Part shown: positions 1 through 8,378 of the stretch, piece by piece
Layout: every line of letters starts with the position of its first letter
How positions within the stretch are numbered: position 1 is the first letter of the stretch
Assembly (NCBI GenBank): GCA_039812685.1
Contig: JBDIBB010000016.1
Location: forward strand, 1-50,000
Reading direction: 5' to 3'
Origin: JBDIBB01 sp039812685
GTDB lineage: Bacteria > Acidobacteriota > Vicinamibacteria > Vicinamibacterales > JAFNAJ01
DNA length: 50,000 nt
Position numbers and translations under genes: made by a program
Notes under the pieces: generated by a model
Database searches by the model: none
Told to the model about the DNA's origin: nothing
Seen by the model: the letters and a program-made list of their open reading frames with translations, nothing else

Positions 1-13
1 TGTCGCTCGGCAT
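1..13 (-). CDS. possible 5' end of a leftward gene (partial)
   Basis: Read leftward, an ATG at 13-11 is followed by codons for Pro, Ser and Asp before the window ends. GGAGG lies at 23-19 on the same strand, 5 nt before the ATG, which is ideal spacing. Only four codons are visible, so the product cannot be named and the frame cannot be tested. The ribosome site lies in the 3' arm of the perfect hairpin at 18-48. Confidence 0.3.
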
Positions 14-17
14 GGCA

Positions 18-48
18 GCCTCCTACGGCTACTCTAGCCGTAGGAGGC
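18..48 (-). promoter_or_regulatory. perfect 14-bp hairpin over a leftward ribosome site
   Basis: GCCTCCTACGGCTA (18-31) and TAGCCGTAGGAGGC (35-48) are exact reverse complements with a 3-nt loop. Read leftward, the 3' arm carries TAGGAGG and an ATG follows 4 nt after the stem, so the folded RNA would hide the Shine-Dalgarno site of the leftward gene completely. There is no T-tract on either side. The alternative is a terminator for a gene entering from the left on the plus strand. Confidence 0.5.
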
Positions 49-125
49 GAGCGATTCCACCCCACATTTGCCCTAGCTCCGGACGCCCTCACTTTCCTGA
101 CGTGCGCCCCCTTGTCCCGTTCCGT

Positions 126-154
126 TTGACTTCGTCCATCCTCCCGCGTATGCT
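126..154 (+). promoter_or_regulatory. sigma70-like promoter of the pyr operon
   Basis: TTGACT (126-131) and TATGCT (149-154) are separated by exactly 17 bp. Each box matches the sigma70 consensus in most positions, which stands out in such GC-rich sequence. Transcription would begin near 161, so the PyrR-binding hairpin at 161-198 would form the very 5' end of the mRNA. That agreement supports both calls. Confidence 0.6.
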
Positions 155-160
155 GCGTCG

Positions 161-198
161 GCTTCTTTAACCGCGGTCCCGTGAGGCCGCGAAGAGGT
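161..198 (+). promoter_or_regulatory. PyrR-binding RNA hairpin in the pyrR leader
   Basis: The RNA at 175-188 matches the PyrR-binding consensus ARUCCNGNGAGGYU apart from its outermost A-U pair, which is G-C here. An upper stem of 7 bp (172-178 with 185-191) carries the hexaloop CCGUGA (179-184), which fits CNGNGA. A 5'-side bulge UAAC (168-171) separates it from a 7-bp lower stem with two G-U pairs (161-167 with 192-198). Upper stem, 5' bulge, lower stem and conserved loop is the known architecture of PyrR-bound RNA, and pyrR is the next gene. No T-tract follows, so translational control seems likelier than attenuation. AGAGG (193-197) lies in the lower stem. Confidence 0.78.
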
Positions 199-205
199 AC
201 CGCGC

Positions 206-313
206 ATGTTCCGCACCGAACCCGGCGGCGTCCTGCCCCCCGGGCCGTCCCCCTCAGCACACCGTCTCCGTCCTGTAGCGCCAGCCTGCTGGAGGTTGCC
301 ATGCCCGTGGTGA
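206..313 (+). CDS. putative 35-residue leader ORF ahead of pyrR
   Basis: AGAGG (193-197) precedes an ATG at 206 by 8 nt, and the frame stays open for 35 codons to a TGA at 311-313. That stop shares its A with an in-frame ATG of pyrR at 313, and the ORF runs over the pyrR ribosome site at 291-295. Ribosomes translating it would open the small hairpin at 281-292 and stop at the pyrR start. The peptide is rich in Pro and Arg and resembles nothing I recognise, so the act of translation may matter more than the product. It could also be a chance ORF. Confidence 0.38.
   Translation: MFRTEPGGVLPPGPSPSAHRLRPVAPACWRLPCPW
281..292 (+). promoter_or_regulatory. small hairpin touching the pyrR ribosome site
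   Basis: CCAG (281-284) pairs with CTGG (289-292) around a 4-nt loop, and the right arm overlaps the first bases of GGAGG (291-295), the ribosome site of pyrR. The helix is short and would only partly mask initiation. Its interest comes from lying inside the possible leader ORF, whose translation would melt it. Confidence 0.3.
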
Positions 314-839
314 TGGACGCTGCGCGGATGAGCCGGACCCTCACGCGCCTCGCGCACGAGGTGGCCGAGCGCAACCGCAGCATCGAGGAGCTCGCGCTGG
401 TCGGCGTGCGCACGCGCGGCGTGCCGCTCGCGCGCCGGATCGCCGACGCGCTGGCCGGCATCCTCGGCGTGCGGGTGCCGCTGGGCACGCTCGACATCAC
501 GCTCTACCGCGACGATCTGAGCCGCCAGCCCGTCGGTCCGCAGCCGCTGGTCCGGAGCACCGAGATCCCGTTCTCGATCGACGACCGGCGCATCCTGCTC
601 GTCGACGACGTGCTCTACACGGGGCGGACAGTGCGCGCCGCGCTCGACGCGCTCGTCGACCTCGGCCGGCCCCGCTCGATCGAGCTGGCGGTGCTCGTCG
701 ACCGTGGCCACCGCGAGCTGCCGATCAAGGCCGACTACGTCGGCAAGAACCTGCCCACCTCGGCTAGCCAGGTCGTGCACGTGCGGCTGGAGGAGATTGA
801 CGGCCGCGACGAGGTGGTCATCGAGGAGGGCGACGCGTC

Positions 840-843
<4 letters not shown>
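301..843 (+). CDS. pyrR: PyrR, pyr mRNA-binding regulator / uracil phosphoribosyltransferase
   Basis: This 180-residue protein is full length for PyrR. It binds UMP and the leader RNA of pyr transcripts, lowering expression when pyrimidines are plentiful, and members usually also have uracil phosphoribosyltransferase activity. The type I PRTase fold is visible: the PRPP-binding stretch VDDVLYTGRT is at residues 101-110, preceded by hydrophobic beta strands. The N-terminal RTLTRLAHEVAERN and the LDITLYRDDL block are typical of PyrR. The ATG at 301 follows GGAGG by 5 nt; a second in-frame ATG lies at 313. The matching RNA target lies upstream at 161-198. The stop overlaps the pyrB ATG, so the two are probably translationally coupled. 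Confidence 0.96.
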
Positions 844-1783
<940 letters not shown>

Positions 1784-1784
<1 letters not shown>

Positions 1785-3127
1785 TGGCGATGCGAGTGCT
1801 CCTGAAGAACGGCCGTGTGCTCGATCCGCGTAACGGCCGCGACGGCCACCTCGACGTGCTGGTGGCTGACGGCGTGGTGGCCCGGGTGGGCCGCGACCTG
1901 CCCGCCGGCGACGCGCGCGTGGTGGAGGTGCCTGCCGGCGTGATCGTCTGCCCCGGGCTCATCGACATGCACGTGCACCTGCGCGAGCCGGGACAGGAAC
2001 ACAAGGAGACGATCGCGACCGGCTGCGCTGCAGCGGTCGCGGGCGGCTTCACCGCCGTCGCGTGCATGCCGAACACCGATCCGGTGAACGATCAGGCGGC
2101 GATCACCCAGCTGATCATCGCGCGCGCGGAGGAGGCGAACCTCGCCCGCGTCTACCCGATCGGGGCCGTCTCGGCCGGCTCGAAGGGCGACCGCCTGTCG
2201 GAGTTCGGCGATCTGCGGCGTGCCGGCTGCGTTGCCGTGTCCGACGATGGGCGGCCGGTGGCCACGGCGCTGCTCATGCGCCGCGCGCTGGAGTACGCCA
2301 GCCTCTTCGGCATGCCGGTGATCGACCACTGCGAGGATCCGTCGCTCAAGGGCGAGGGCGTGGCGCACGAGGGCTTCCAGGCCGCCCTGCTCGGCCTGCG
2401 CGGCATCCCGGGCGAGGCCGAGTCGATCATGGTGGAGCGCGACGTGACGCTGGCGGCGATGACCGGCGGCCGCGTGCACGTGGCGCACATGAGCGCGCGC
2501 GACTCGCTGCGCGCCGTGCGCGACGGCAAGCAGCGCGGCGTCAACGTCACCTGCGAGGTGACGCCGCACCACTTCACGCTCACCGACGAGGCGCTGGCGG
2601 GCTACGACACCAACGTCAAGATGAACCCCCCGCTGCGCGATCGCCTCGACCGCGATGCGATGCTCGAGGGCCTGGCCGACGGCAGCGTGGACGCGATCGC
2701 CACCGACCACGCGCCACACCACCACGACGAGAAGCACGTGGAGTTCGACCGGGCCCCCTTCGGCATCGTCGGGCTCGAGACGGCTGTCTCGCTGGTGTTC
2801 GACCAGTTGGTGCACCGCGCGGTCATCACGCCGGCGCGCATGGTGGAGTTGATGTCGGTGACCCCTGCCGCCATCCTCGGCGTGGCGGGCGGAAGCCTCG
2901 CCGAGGGCGTTCCCGCCGACATCAGCCTGCTGGCGCCTGATGTCGAGGTGACGGTCGATCCGGCACGGTTCCGGTCAAAATCGCGCAACACGCCGTTCGG
3001 CGGGCGCGTGCTGCGCGGCGCCGTCGCGGCGACGATCGTGGGCGGACGGCTGGTGTACGTGAACGATGCCGTCGCCGGCACGGCGGCGCTGGCCGCGGCC
3101 TTCACCGCCGCCGAGGAGACCCGATGA
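1784..3127 (+). CDS. pyrC: dihydroorotase, class I
   Basis: PyrC cyclises N-carbamoyl-aspartate to dihydroorotate. This is a zinc amidohydrolase of 447 residues, the long class I form. The metal-binding HVH is at residues 63-65 in DMHVHLREPGQ, and the C-terminal signature ATDHAPHHHDEK carries the catalytic Asp region. The frame is open far upstream, but ATG 1784 shares its A with the pyrB stop TGA (1782-1784) and gives the expected short beta-rich N-terminus, so it was chosen; ATG 1790 is also possible. It sits between pyrB and the PRTase gene with overlapping codons on both sides, so all four genes are probably one transcript. Confidence 0.97.
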
Positions 3128-3744
3128 CCTCCCACGATCGCCTGCGCGAGAACGCGCTGCGCGAGCTGCGCCAGCACGACGTGCTGATGCTCGACGGCCA
3201 CTTCGACTACGGCAACGGTTACCACGGCCGCGTCTACCTCAATCCCCACGCGCTGTTCCTGCAGCCCTCGACGATCTGGCGGCTCTCGCAGGACCTGCTC
3301 GACCTGCTGCCGTTCGACGTGCTGGAGCAGGTGGACGTGGTGGCAGGCCCCGTCACCGGCGGCGCGCTGCTCGCCCACACGCTGGCAGGGCTGCTCGACG
3401 GGCGCCGCGCGCTCACGCGCCCGCCCTGTCGCTTCGCGCCCTTCAACCACGACGCGCGAGGGGGTTTCACCCTGCGCTCCTATTACGCCGGGCGACTGGC
3501 CGGTCAGCGCGTGCTCGTCGCCGACGACGTGCGCAACACGGGCAAGACGTTCGAGCGCTGCGTGCGGCTGGTGCGCGAGGCTGGAGGCCAGGTCATCGGC
3601 ACGGCCGAGATCTACGACAGGCAGGAGGCGCTGGTCACGCTCGACGTGCCCAACTTCGCGCTCGTGGAGTACACGGCGCCCCAGAACCATCCCGCCGCCG
3701 ACTGCCCGCTGTGCCGGGCGGGACAGCCGTTCACCCGATTCTGA
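3124..3744 (+). CDS. orotate phosphoribosyltransferase-like protein (pyr operon copy)
   Basis: This 206-residue type I phosphoribosyltransferase starts inside the pyrC stop codon (ATGA overlap). It looks like a diverged orotate phosphoribosyltransferase: N-terminal LDGHFDYGNGYHG echoes the LDGHFRLSSGLHS of the canonical PyrE at 8379, and both end with DCPLC (CPLC at 194-197 here). The PRPP loop is LVADDVRNTGKT (131-142) instead of the usual VEDVVTTGGS. It also lacks the basic ERQDGVLVLRRGF stretch which in PyrE covers the active site. Operon position argues for a pyrimidine role, but the canonical enzyme lies elsewhere in the window. It may be a second OPRTase, a PRTase with another substrate, or a regulator. 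Confidence 0.82.
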   Translation: MTSHDRLRENALRELRQHDVLMLDGHFDYGNGYHGRVYLNPHALFLQPSTIWRLSQDLLDLLPFDVLEQVDVVAGPVTGGALLAHTLAGLLDGRRALTRPPCRFAPFNHDARGGFTLRSYYAGRLAGQRVLVADDVRNTGKTFERCVRLVREAGGQVIGTAEIYDRQEALVTLDVPNFALVEYTAPQNHPAADCPLCRAGQPFTRF

Positions 3745-3754
3745 GGGCGTAGCG

Positions 3755-4696
3755 ATGGCGCCGCCGGTGCGTTGCCCGTCCGCCCGCCGGCGCACCGGCC
3801 GCGATCGGCTCGAGGCGCTCCGGCCGCGGCTCGACGCGCTCTACGAGAGCTTCAACCGCGCGGGCGAGGTTCCCGATCCGGTGGAGTTCGTGCGCCGCTA
3901 CGAGCGCCACCCCGACCGCGAGGTGGTGGCCTTCATCGCCTCGGGCCTTGCCTTTGGCCGCGTCGCGTCGGTGAACCAGTCGGTCGAGCGCGTGCTGGCG
4001 CGGCTCGGGCCGTCGCCAGCGGCCGCGGTTGCCGACTTCGTGCTGGCGCGCGATGCGCGCCGCTTCGACGGGTTCGCGCACCGGTGGACGCGCGGCGGCG
4101 ACGTGGCGCTGCTGATCCACGTGCTGCGTCACATGCTGCGCGAGGCGGGTTCGATCGAGGCGTTCTTCGTGGAGGGCTGGGACGCGACGGCCGGGGACGT
4201 GCGCGACGCGCTCGACTCGTTCGGCGCGCGGGCGCGTGAAATCGCGCGGACGGCCGCCGGCGACGCAGCCGGCAGCCGCGGGGCCGCCTACTTCTTTCCG
4301 CGGCCCGCCGACGGCAGCGCCTGCAAGCGCGCGAACCTGTTCCTGCGCTGGATGGTGCGCCGCGACAACCTCGACCCGGGCGGGTGGACGCGTGTGCGGC
4401 CGGCGCAGCTCGTCGTGCCGCTCGACACGCACGTCATCCGCGTCGGCGCCTGCCTGGGCCTGAGCCGTGCGCGGACGCCGGGCTGGAAGATGGCCGCCGA
4501 GATTACCGCCGCGCTGCGCGTGCTCGATCCGGACGATCCGGTGAAGTACGATTTCGCGCTCTGCCACGTCGGCATGCTGCAGGCCTGCGGCTTCAGCGAG
4601 CCGCGTGGGGATCGCGACTGCCCGCTGCGTGGGGTGTGCCGGCCAGCAGCGCCTGGTAGACGTCGAGAGTCGCGCGCACCATCCGCTCGACGGTGA
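3755..4696 (+). CDS. TIGR02757 (DUF2400) family protein
   Basis: The 313-residue sequence fits the TIGR02757 family, whose function is not established. The core runs from LYESFNR near the N-terminus to the Cys-rich end. The stretch PLDTHVIRVGACLGL resembles the Asp-containing helix of HhH-GPD DNA glycosylases of the endonuclease III type, and C-terminal Cys residues in CGFSEPRGDRDCPLRGVC could hold an iron-sulfur cluster as in those enzymes; a DNA-repair role is inference only. It begins 10 nt after the PRTase stop and may be co-transcribed. Its last 104 bp overlap the convergent glycosyltransferase, and the Arg-rich tail after the last Cys looks like a non-conserved extension. Confidence 0.85.
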   Translation: MAPPVRCPSARRRTGRDRLEALRPRLDALYESFNRAGEVPDPVEFVRRYERHPDREVVAFIASGLAFGRVASVNQSVERVLARLGPSPAAAVADFVLARDARRFDGFAHRWTRGGDVALLIHVLRHMLREAGSIEAFFVEGWDATAGDVRDALDSFGARAREIARTAAGDAAGSRGAAYFFPRPADGSACKRANLFLRWMVRRDNLDPGGWTRVRPAQLVVPLDTHVIRVGACLGLSRARTPGWKMAAEITAALRVLDPDDPVKYDFALCHVGMLQACGFSEPRGDRDCPLRGVCRPAAPGRRRESRAPSARR

Positions 4697-5726
4697 AGCG
4701 CGCCTCGACGCGCGCGCGTCCGGCCTCCCCGAACCGTGCGCGGCGGCCCGGATCCGCGAGCAGCGCGACGATGGCGCGCGCCATCGCCGGCGGATCGCCC
4801 ACCGGCACGAGCTGACCTGTCTCGTCGTCCACCACCAGCTCGGGAATACCGCCCGCGCGCGTGCCCACCACGGGCTTCCGGCAGGCCATGGCGTCGATCA
4901 CCGAGGTGCCCAATCCCTCGGTGACCGACGACATCACGAACACATCGAACGCCTTCAGCACCGACAGCACGTCGCGGCGGAAGCCGATGAGCAGCACGTG
5001 CTTCTCGAGCCCGAGGCGGCGGATCTGCTGCTCGAGGCGCGGGCGCAGCTCGCCCTCGCCGGCGATGACGAACCGCGCGTCGGGCACCTGGCGAACCACC
5101 AGCGCGGCTGCCTCGACGAGATCGCGCTGGCCCTTGTGCGGGACCAGCGCGCCGATGTTGCCTACCACCGGCGCGGCGTGCGGGAGCCAGAGCTGCTCGT
5201 GCAGGGCCGCCGGCGGCGCGGCGTCGATGCGATCCAGATCCACGCCCTCGTGGACGGTGACCGCGCGATCCGGCGCCACGCCCTGATGCAGGAGGATCCG
5301 CCGGATGGCCTCCGACGCGCAGATGAAGAGGTCCACCTGGCCGTACTTCCAGCGCGAGAACGCGTGGGTCTGCAGCGGGAAGTCGACGCGCCGGGCGGCG
5401 ACCAGCCGTGGCGCCGGGTCGATCCGGCTCATCGAGATGCCGATCGACGCCATCGTCACGCCGTGCGGGTCGTGGGCGTGGACGATGTCGGGGCGTTCGC
5501 GGCGGAGGATGCGCGAGAACCGCCAGCCGGTGGCGAAGTCGGCTTCGTGCCGCGGCACGAGCGGGATCAGGTCGAGGCCCTCGGCGGCGCGGCGGCGCAG
5601 ATCGCCGTCGGGGTGCGCCACCAGTTCGGCGCGCGTGCCGGCCTCGCGCAGGCCCATCACCGTGAGCAGCACCTGGTTCTGGCCGCCCCGCCACGTTCGC
5701 GCCGTGTCGACGTGCAGGCTGAACAT
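4593..5726 (-). CDS. glycosyltransferase, GT4 family
   Basis: This 377-residue protein has the two-domain GT-B layout of GT4 enzymes, which move a sugar from a nucleotide-sugar to an acceptor, often in lipopolysaccharide or exopolysaccharide assembly. The N-terminal domain begins with TARTWRGGQNQVLL and carries RPDIVHAHDPHG; the C-terminal domain has GNIGALVPHKGQRDLVEA and the nucleotide-binding block EGLGTSVIDAMA, then RAGGIPELV. The ATG at 5726 shares one base with the stop of the upstream GT2 gene, so the two are probably coupled and act in the same glycan pathway. The acceptor cannot be read from sequence. The 3' end overlaps the convergent TIGR02757 gene by 104 bp. Confidence 0.9.
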   Translation of the reverse strand: MFSLHVDTARTWRGGQNQVLLTVMGLREAGTRAELVAHPDGDLRRRAAEGLDLIPLVPRHEADFATGWRFSRILRRERPDIVHAHDPHGVTMASIGISMSRIDPAPRLVAARRVDFPLQTHAFSRWKYGQVDLFICASEAIRRILLHQGVAPDRAVTVHEGVDLDRIDAAPPAALHEQLWLPHAAPVVGNIGALVPHKGQRDLVEAAALVVRQVPDARFVIAGEGELRPRLEQQIRRLGLEKHVLLIGFRRDVLSVLKAFDVFVMSSVTEGLGTSVIDAMACRKPVVGTRAGGIPELVVDDETGQLVPVGDPPAMARAIVALLADPGRRARFGEAGRARVEARFTVERMVRATLDVYQALLAGTPHAAGSRDPHAAR

Positions 5727-6508
5727 CACCGCGCCCGGTCGTCGTGGCCGGGCGGTGCGCCGTTGGAGCGGCCCAGCGCCCACAGCTTCACGAACTTGAG
5801 CCACACGTAGTAGGCGTTCATCGAAGAGACGACGAAGCCGGGCGCGCCGTCGGCGATTCCACCGCGCAGGAGGTAGTTGCGCAGGAACGCGGCGGCCGCG
5901 TGCGCGGTGGCGCGCGCCGGGCCCGAGCGACGGCCTCCGGTGAGGAGATGACCGGCCGCCAGCGTCGTGTAGCGGTTGATCGTGTCGAGGTGGTGCGAGA
6001 GATCGCGGTAGGCGAAGTGCTGCAGCTCTCCGCGCAGCTTCGCCACGGGGCCACGCGCCCGCACCGACTCGTGCACGGGGCGCAGGTCCCACGCGGCGCG
6101 GGTGCGATCGTAGAGCCGCAGCTGGTAGTCGGGGTACCAGTCGGTCGACCGGATCCAGCGCCCCAGATAGCGCGTGACCCGCGGGATGCGGTAGCCGGCC
6201 GCCAGGGGACTGGCCTGGAGCAGCGCGCGGATTTCGGCCGCCAGCTCCGGCGTGACGCGCTCGTCGGCGTCGATGGCGAGGATCCAGTCGTGGGCGGCGA
6301 GGCTGGCGGCGTGATTGCGCTGCGCGCCGTACCCCGGCCAGTCGCGCACGTCCACGCGCGCGCCGGCGATCCTCGCGAGCGCCACGGTGTCGTCCGCGCT
6401 GTGGCTGTCGACGACGATGCGCTCGTCGGCCCAGTCCACCGAGGCGAGGGCGGCGCCGATGTGCCGCGCCTCGTCGCGCGTGATGATGATGGCCGTCAGC
6501 CCTGGCAC
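5726..6508 (-). CDS. glycosyltransferase, GT2 family, WaaE/KdtX-like
   Basis: This 260-residue GT-A fold enzyme begins with GLTAIIITRDEARHIGAAL and has DWPGYGAQRNHA followed by ILAIDADERV, the combination seen in WaaE/KdtX proteins of lipopolysaccharide core synthesis. DAD is the metal and nucleotide-sugar binding motif. The C-terminal part has hydrophobic and basic stretches consistent with membrane association. The start is a GTG without a clear Shine-Dalgarno site, so the N-terminus is less certain, though residue 3 onward fits the family. It runs directly into the GT4 gene. A role in core or surface oligosaccharide assembly is inferred from family and pairing. Confidence 0.9.
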   Translation of the reverse strand: MPGLTAIIITRDEARHIGAALASVDWADERIVVDSHSADDTVALARIAGARVDVRDWPGYGAQRNHAASLAAHDWILAIDADERVTPELAAEIRALLQASPLAAGYRIPRVTRYLGRWIRSTDWYPDYQLRLYDRTRAAWDLRPVHESVRARGPVAKLRGELQHFAYRDLSHHLDTINRYTTLAAGHLLTGGRRSGPARATAHAAAAFLRNYLLRGGIADGAPGFVVSSMNAYYVWLKFVKLWALGRSNGAPPGHDDRAR

Positions 6509-6545
6509 GGCGAGAAGTGTAACGCGGCGCGGGCGAGGGGCGCCG

Positions 6546-6571
6546 CGGGGGACGCCATCCGGCGTCCCCCG
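6546..6571 (-). terminator. hairpin after the TolC-type gene, no T-tract
   Basis: An 11-bp perfect GC-rich stem (6546-6556 with 6561-6571) with a 4-nt loop begins 12 nt past the stop of the TolC-type gene on its own strand. No T-run follows. It separates that gene from the glycosyltransferase pair, so it probably ends the transcript. Confidence 0.6.
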
Positions 6572-6583
6572 GGATGCGGGGTG

Positions 6584-8197
6584 TTACTGGCCGGCGCCCG
6601 AACTGGTGGACAGCGTCACGCCCCCGCCGCCGACCGACGCTTCCTGCACCGCCTCGAAGTTCACCAGCGACTTGTTGTAGTCGAGCACGGCGCGCAGCTC
6701 GTTGACCCGCGCCGTGGCCAGGTCGCGCTGTGCCTGGAAGACGAGGAAGCTGGTGGAGGTGCCCACGCCGAACTTCTTCTGTTCGGCGTCGAGCCGGCGC
6801 TCGGCGAGCACCCGGGTGGCGCGCGTCGCCTCGACGCGCTGCGCGTTGGTGGTGACCTGGCGTGCGAGGTCGCGCACCTGCGTTCCCACCGACAGTTCGA
6901 GGTTCTGCAGTTGCAGCCGGCCCTGCTTCAGCTCGATCTGCGAGCGGGCGTAGTTGACCTGCGCCGCACTCGGGCCGAGCGGGTACGACACCGCGACGCC
7001 GAGCTGCCACGTCGGGTAGTTGGAGCCCAGCACGTCGCCGATCACGCTGCCGAAGCTGCGGTTCACCTCCCGGATGACGTCGCCCGGCGGGAAGCCCGGT
7101 TCGCGCTCGAACTGGGTACCGCCGAGGCCCGTGGCGCCGTAGTTCACCTGCAGGTTCACCTGCGGCAGCGTCTGGTTGCGATAGTAGGACAGGTTCGTCT
7201 CGACGTTCTGCAGCGACAGCTTCGCGCGCTGCAGGTCGACGCGCTTCGACAGCGCGTTGCCGACGGCAGCGTCCACGTCGATCGGCGTCGTCTCCATCTG
7301 CGGCGGATCGATCGGATCCAGCCGCATCGTCCAGAACTGCGGCGTCCCGGGATCGAGGATGAGCGTGCGCAACTGGTCTTCCGCCGACTTGATGGCCGCC
7401 TCGGCCACGATCACGTTCTCCTCGTTGCGCGCCACCTCGGCTTCGGCCTCGACGATGTCGATGGGGGCCATGGTGCCCACCTGGACGCGCGTGCGGTTGT
7501 CGCGCAGCGTCTGCTGCGCCAGGTCGAGCGACTGCCGCTGCACGTCGAGGTTGGCGATCGCCGCCTTCAGGTCCCAGTAGGCGTTCTTCACGTTGCGCAC
7601 CGTCGAGACGACGGTGCCGCGCAGGTCTTCGTCCGAGATCTGGCGGTTGCGCTTGCTGACGATCAGCTGCTGGCGGGACGCGTCGACCGAGCGGTTGCGC
7701 AGCAGCGGCTGCGTGAAGCTCGCGTTGAGGTTCGACCGCACGGTGGGGTTGAACGAGCTGAAGACGGAGTTCGTCGTCGAGCGGCGCGCGTCCCAGGTCA
7801 CCGAGTAGTTGGCGCCCCAGGGCAGCAACTGCTGCACGCCGCCGCTGCCGCTCGTGAAGCTGCTCTGCAGCGTCGCCGTCGATCCCGACAGGAACGAGTC
7901 GGGCGGCGTCTCGGTGTTGTTGTAGGTGAAGTTGCCCGTGAGCGTCGGGCGCCACGCGGTGTGCGCCTGCAGGACGTTCTGATCCTGGATCTCCGGGTTG
8001 AGACGCTGCACCCGCAGCGAGAGGTTCTGTTCGAGCGCCAGGCGGACGGCCTCGTCCACGGTGATCTGGCGCACGGGACCCGCCGGCGCCGGGGGCGGCG
8101 TCGGCGCCGCGGGTTGCGCGGTGGCGATCGGGCTGGCGGCCACGCCGCACAGCACGGCCACTGCCGCACGCGCGAAGGTGGAGAGAACCACTCGCAT
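6584..8197 (-). CDS. TolC-family outer membrane efflux protein
   Basis: The 537-residue precursor has a signal peptide ending near IATAQPAAP, then VTVDEAVRLAL-like sequence (ITVDEAVRLALEQNLSLR) and two repeats of long alpha-hairpins with beta-strand pairs, as in TolC/OEP channels. Examples are the paired motifs LNASFTQPLLRNRS and LGVAVSYPLGPS. TolC proteins are trimeric outer-membrane ducts for efflux pumps or type I secretion. ATG 8197 is preceded by AGGAG with 7-nt spacing, better than the GTG at 8200. No membrane-fusion or pump gene lies beside it, so the partner and substrate are unknown. It is transcribed from the 181-bp gap shared with pyrE, facing left. Confidence 0.92.
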   Translation of the reverse strand: MRVVLSTFARAAVAVLCGVAASPIATAQPAAPTPPPAPAGPVRQITVDEAVRLALEQNLSLRVQRLNPEIQDQNVLQAHTAWRPTLTGNFTYNNTETPPDSFLSGSTATLQSSFTSGSGGVQQLLPWGANYSVTWDARRSTTNSVFSSFNPTVRSNLNASFTQPLLRNRSVDASRQQLIVSKRNRQISDEDLRGTVVSTVRNVKNAYWDLKAAIANLDVQRQSLDLAQQTLRDNRTRVQVGTMAPIDIVEAEAEVARNEENVIVAEAAIKSAEDQLRTLILDPGTPQFWTMRLDPIDPPQMETTPIDVDAAVGNALSKRVDLQRAKLSLQNVETNLSYYRNQTLPQVNLQVNYGATGLGGTQFEREPGFPPGDVIREVNRSFGSVIGDVLGSNYPTWQLGVAVSYPLGPSAAQVNYARSQIELKQGRLQLQNLELSVGTQVRDLARQVTTNAQRVEATRATRVLAERRLDAEQKKFGVGTSTSFLVFQAQRDLATARVNELRAVLDYNKSLVNFEAVQEASVGGGGVTLSTSSGAGQ

Positions 8198-8301
8198 CAC
8201 GGGACTCCTGGCTGAAGGGCTGGGGAGGGGCCGGCGGAGCCGGTCCCCGTCGAAAACCTCGGAAGTAGACGCACGGCGGGGGGGCCGGGTTCGTCGGATT
8301 G

Positions 8302-8307
8302 TATACT
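8302..8307 (+). promoter_or_regulatory. possible -10 box for pyrE-truA
   Basis: TATACT stands out in the GC-rich gap between the divergent tolC-like and pyrE genes and lies 72 nt upstream of the pyrE ATG. No acceptable -35 hexamer is visible 16-18 bp before it. The rest of the gap shows the tolC-like ribosome site and little else. Confidence 0.3.
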
Positions 8308-8378
8308 ACGGCCCCGGTGACCACCGCTCACGGGGCCCATCGCCCGCCGCGGCGCTCTCCTCCTCACGGGTCGATTGC

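Noticed and set aside
4593..8324. 1243-codon frame on the minus strand that could be read as a fusion protein
   Set aside because: Only its last 377 codons match a protein family (GT4). The rest lies out of frame over the GT2 and TolC-type genes, which are complete in their own frames.
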